Translations under genes and position numbers: made by a program
Source: Scleromitrula shiraiana
Lineage: Eukaryota > Ascomycota > Leotiomycetes > Helotiales > Sclerotiniaceae
Direction: 5' to 3'
DNA: 64,000 nucleotides
NCBI GenBank assembly: GCA_028455995.1
Contig: JABELC010000009.1
Location: 806,001 to 870,000 of the forward strand
Part shown: positions 61,801 to 64,000 of the stretch, in pieces
Position numbering within the stretch: position 1 is the first letter of the stretch
Layout: each line of letters opens with the position of its first letter
Notes under the pieces: model-generated
The model's input: the letters and a program-made list of their open reading frames with translations, nothing else
What the model was told of the DNA's origin: nothing
The model's database searches: none

Positions 61801-62238
61801 ACATAGAGGGATATAAACAGATCTCAAGGGGTAAGACAAATCAATCCATAAAAACTGCTCGTCAGGCGTGGGAATAAGAACCGGTATGTACGCAACCATG
61901 GTCTTTCCACTCTGGTCAGTAACGTCGAAGAAGTCCTCGTTACCCTCAATGGTCTCTTGTCTTTTAGCGTTTATACAAGTGCTACCAGCCATAGCGTTCA
62001 TATACTTGTATCGAGCATATTGTTTTCGTAAAGGCTTTCTGAGAACTATCTTACCCAGGCGATTGAAGTCTTCATAATCAATATGTGGGGTGCGATATGT
62101 TTCATCAACATAACTGTTTGTGACGACTTCGAGTAGTATATGGCTGTAGAATTGCTTTGTATCTGTTGCATCGAACTTGTCGCACTTCAAAGCTTGCGTA
62201 GGAAACCAACAAACGCCTTCAGGCGGTGCTCCTGCCAT
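58882..62238 (-). CDS. Unknown 1118-residue protein with acidic low-complexity tail
   Basis: Single long frame with a good ATG at 62238. The N-terminal ~490 residues look globular: mixed composition, aromatic blocks such as FLWIDLSYPLRSVYIPLC and FGWKFQPHWTARFDIKSL. At about 371-402 there is one strongly hydrophobic Gly/Pro-containing segment, LAGILAVGLSCIPMIGPLVA, that could insert into a membrane. From about 495 to the end the protein is almost only Glu, Asp, Gly, Asn, Gln, Ser and Lys (GGDENND-like units), hence highly acidic and disordered. No signal peptide is seen. I do not recognise a family, and an unseen intron in the first part is possible. The tail makes antisense frames look long. 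Confidence 0.7.
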   Translation of the reverse strand: MAGAPPEGVCWFPTQALKCDKFDATDTKQFYSHILLEVVTNSYVDETYRTPHIDYEDFNRLGKIVLRKPLRKQYARYKYMNAMAGSTCINAKRQETIEGNEDFFDVTDQSGKTMVAYIPVLIPTPDEQFLWIDLSYPLRSVYIPLCQQAHKKYPNRCTYTRVEMRLSSETLKTYKYIKIDETKLVKGKYNLVNREKDYAKQIDTLDKGVVGQDIRLEKEAIPKSEREENETQLELLDPTTKLPITKEPGVSGAEKKREQGIYGDDFILGSKTLPEDESFGWKFQPHWTARFDIKSLAAMLAIPAQLRKEEFQDPYQFIVLFDSKSVVAKAQSATRWMTESGVIQYDHVLSKQFGTRVTYKGNGYDPDWIAKCLAGILAVGLSCIPMIGPLVALGSQLITDAILDPQSFTTAQGLVAKIPNITTAMVATSQNTKGFLAEMKTSKSGGTRHLLPLEGDDKQGRSIQVGPDADDRGGTGPSQNEDTLIDGDTFEIFNDEPKQSDEKESPEDKSNGGGEEAGGEGDKENDGKEGSVGDGDEIPEDGVEGYSKAENYQGGENDENSGDEEESGGKDEDGVKEGGAQTGSDKGDGAEDEGKGGEDTGEEQGDPKSENDQDEDGAEPDKAEIDQKSEDDNEGEGSKEDVGKDDEAHNDSEVGGMEDDSNSKNDQGGDENNDVVGEDKEGGDVENGFDDGDNEKDGDEKESAGEDSNQEGGEKQISSNDGDNQIGEDGDVDRENERGDSTSADGENNQEGGEDENGPQNKSDEQGSKDDGDTQGEAEGEGNEEDGGLEEANEQGEDGQDGGDRDDQESQEDGDKKDANKQYANDSDRNREDDRIQEGESDQGGAANEQGGDKQKGSDYEGQKEDAQEGQNEDDQARNESDGNKEESDQDEREENENEDEGTADQQEQEDGQGGTADTEEDDQERNESDNNRGDEEEGNQGENEGENEGERDTKGEREDDQEGDEESIDKEDQGEAAKREEESGNDQGGDEDEDSKESQKEGDEENNNDRDKYGNNRETRENDNDDNANVDQDPQQNDDGNSQEDQNKKKQKKPDQVNNVEDSSQDQDRDLGQTNNVEDSTPTQDEDQDNGGGNDDDRNDAGRGDVNTSGDGDEDED
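58900..60760 (-). repeat. Low-complexity acidic-coding tract
   Basis: The DNA is a purine/pyrimidine-skewed run of GAT, GAG, GAA, GGN and AAC-type codons on the minus strand. It contains repeated GGNGAAGANGAN-like phrases without an exact unit, so it is compositional rather than a clean tandem array. Confidence 0.6.
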
Positions 62239-64000
62239 GGTAATGAATTAGAGTAGTAAACTAATGTTGAAAAGTGATCAAACGTGTGAAATTTGTGAGA
62301 AATTAACAGAAGAGAACCTGAAATCTCCTTTGGTTTATTCGTTTTTTTCTCTGTGTCGAAGAAGGAAACTGGGTCTATATACATTTTTCAAGTAAGCACT
62401 CTCTTTCCAGCCTTCCAGTGTGTACATACAACACTCGTAGAATTCGGAACATAATGCTTCACCATTAGGGCAAGTCAAACTTTCGGCATATGCAAGAGAT
62501 GATAGCGTTACAATTGCAGTCTAATTAGATATGCTGATCACCGACCAAATTCAATGTATCTACAAGATAGCGTTGTGTTCATATCTTATGCCATTAGGAG
62601 GCAGATCTTGCATTCACATCGCCAACACTATGCCTTCGTATGCCGTGGATCTTTTTTGTGCCGCGGAGTTTTCTAAGAACATTGACCACAAAAAGACCAT
62701 CAACTAGCCAGAGCTCCTCCACCTAGAGTATCGAGATTTCCTGATGGCTAAATGAAATCGTTTGTGAACCTCAATTGATAAAAAACTGATAGTCTCCTGG
62801 TTTATTCCCAGTTTGACTGCACACGGCATAGAAATACTTAATGTCAATGCCGGTCTTCAACCGTGTAGTACGCAAGGTTTTGTGAATGGCAGATGCACAA
62901 ACTGGGAATCGACAGCACCAAAACACTTTTTGATGGGCAATCCGTCTAACAATGATTTTCAGCATGCATAAAGGAGCCACCCATCTTCTCCAAGAGCAGT
63001 AAATTTGTGGTGATAGATATGGATATCCATAAATAAATAAATCAATCAATCAGTAATTTACACGCCTATTCGGTACTCGAGTTCATTGAGTCGAGTTACT
63101 TTTCGATGGATTTTGTCCAACTGCTCTGAGAACATCTCATACCGTGAGGTAACGATACCCCGCAATACTGTGACTTGAAAACATTATCGTATCCTGTGAT
63201 ATCCCGATATATCTTCATTATAGTACTATGACTGATGTCGCTATTTCGGATCAAAAGATGAGGAAATACCCAATTCAGGTCTCATCATGGTTTGGAATAC
63301 AAGAACCGAACTCCCAGTTTCTGAGTTAATGTGAAATCAGGGCATATGTTAATGAGACGATATCGCTCCTGTCGCCGAATCACTTGATAGTGTATCCAAA
63401 ATGAATTCCATATCTCTGTAGAGATTTCCTAGATGAACTAGCTGTACCTCCGTCTTTTCATGTAGAGAAGATGTGTGCCCTCTAGGTTAGCTTCATATAG
63501 TGACTTGTACATAAGTTTGACAAAGATGATGCAATAATACTCAGACACTCCAAGCACAGCTTTTTGATTATTTGTCAAAAGAAGTCCTTCTCTTGAGGGG
63601 TATTGAGATATTCGAGGTAGTAGATCATGCCTAGGTAGATTTTGAGCGCTAGCCAAAATAGGAAGCGGTCCTATTTTCCATCATGAACCTTGTGCGGGGG
63701 GAACGTCTAAAATTATCTGCGTTGTATTTCATCTCCAATTAGATCATATCTTAACAAAAAGCTTCATAAATTGATGACATTGAACGGCAATCATTAAACA
63801 AAATCATTGAATAGAATATATCCTCATATTACATGATGTATCTCGATCCACAGCTCTTCAAGCTCACATGACATTGCTAAATTCATCTCTATTTCTTGAG
63901 CAGCTCGTCGTATAAGGTTACCGCCATATCTACTAAACTCATCAAGTAACACGATCTACAATGAAAACAGCAACTATAGAATTGTCAATATCGCAATATC
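62239..64000. other. Upstream region of the acidic-tail gene to window end
   Basis: About 1.8 kb with no supportable gene. A 92-codon minus frame (62771-63049) and a 72-codon minus frame (63438-63656) show no domain features. The first few hundred bases should be the promoter. Confidence 0.4.

Overview
This window looks like nuclear DNA of a filamentous ascomycete (Pezizomycotina, most likely Leotiomycetes such as Botrytis or Sclerotinia; the class is inference). The reasons are genes split by short 48-180 bp introns with GTAAGT-type donors and CTAAC/CTGAC branch sites, typical fungal families (ATG15 lipase, DHYC palmitoyltransferase PFA5, RfeG-type regulator, BIM1-like copper protein, ArAE/BRE4-type membrane protein), many microsatellites, and one very AT-rich island that looks RIP-mutated. 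No bacterial-type operons, CRISPR array, tRNA or rRNA were seen.

Layout. 0-13 kb: the tail of an unknown gene, ATG15 (+), a degenerate foldback element, an unknown Ser/Arg/His-rich gene with FEYSEP repeats (+), a cytochrome P450 (-) and a PKA-type kinase catalytic subunit (-). 13-27 kb: a gene-poor tract with a dispersed family of three tiny zinc-ribbon proteins (-) and PFA5 (+). 27-34 kb: DNA polymerase eta (+) and an RfeG-type regulator (+) with long flanks. 34-41 kb: a long non-coding stretch, a frame-broken gene (-) and a DUF7730-type protein (-). 42-49 kb: a ferric/cupric reductase (-) divergent from a BIM1-like copper protein (+), then an alpha/beta hydrolase (-). 49-54 kb: decayed paralogues interrupted by TGA codons and frameshifts. 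54-62 kb: a seven-exon ArAE-type membrane protein (-) and a 1118-residue protein with a huge acidic tail (-).

The genes are individually regulated eukaryotic units; the only pair that plausibly works together is the divergent metalloreductase and BIM1-like protein (metal uptake). Exon models were built by hand from splice signals and checked by reading frame and by continuity of family motifs. The candidates most worth following are the zinc-ribbon family, the acidic-tailed protein with a glycine-rich hydrophobic segment, the foldback element, the divergent metal pair and the set of stop-free introns inside conserved domains.
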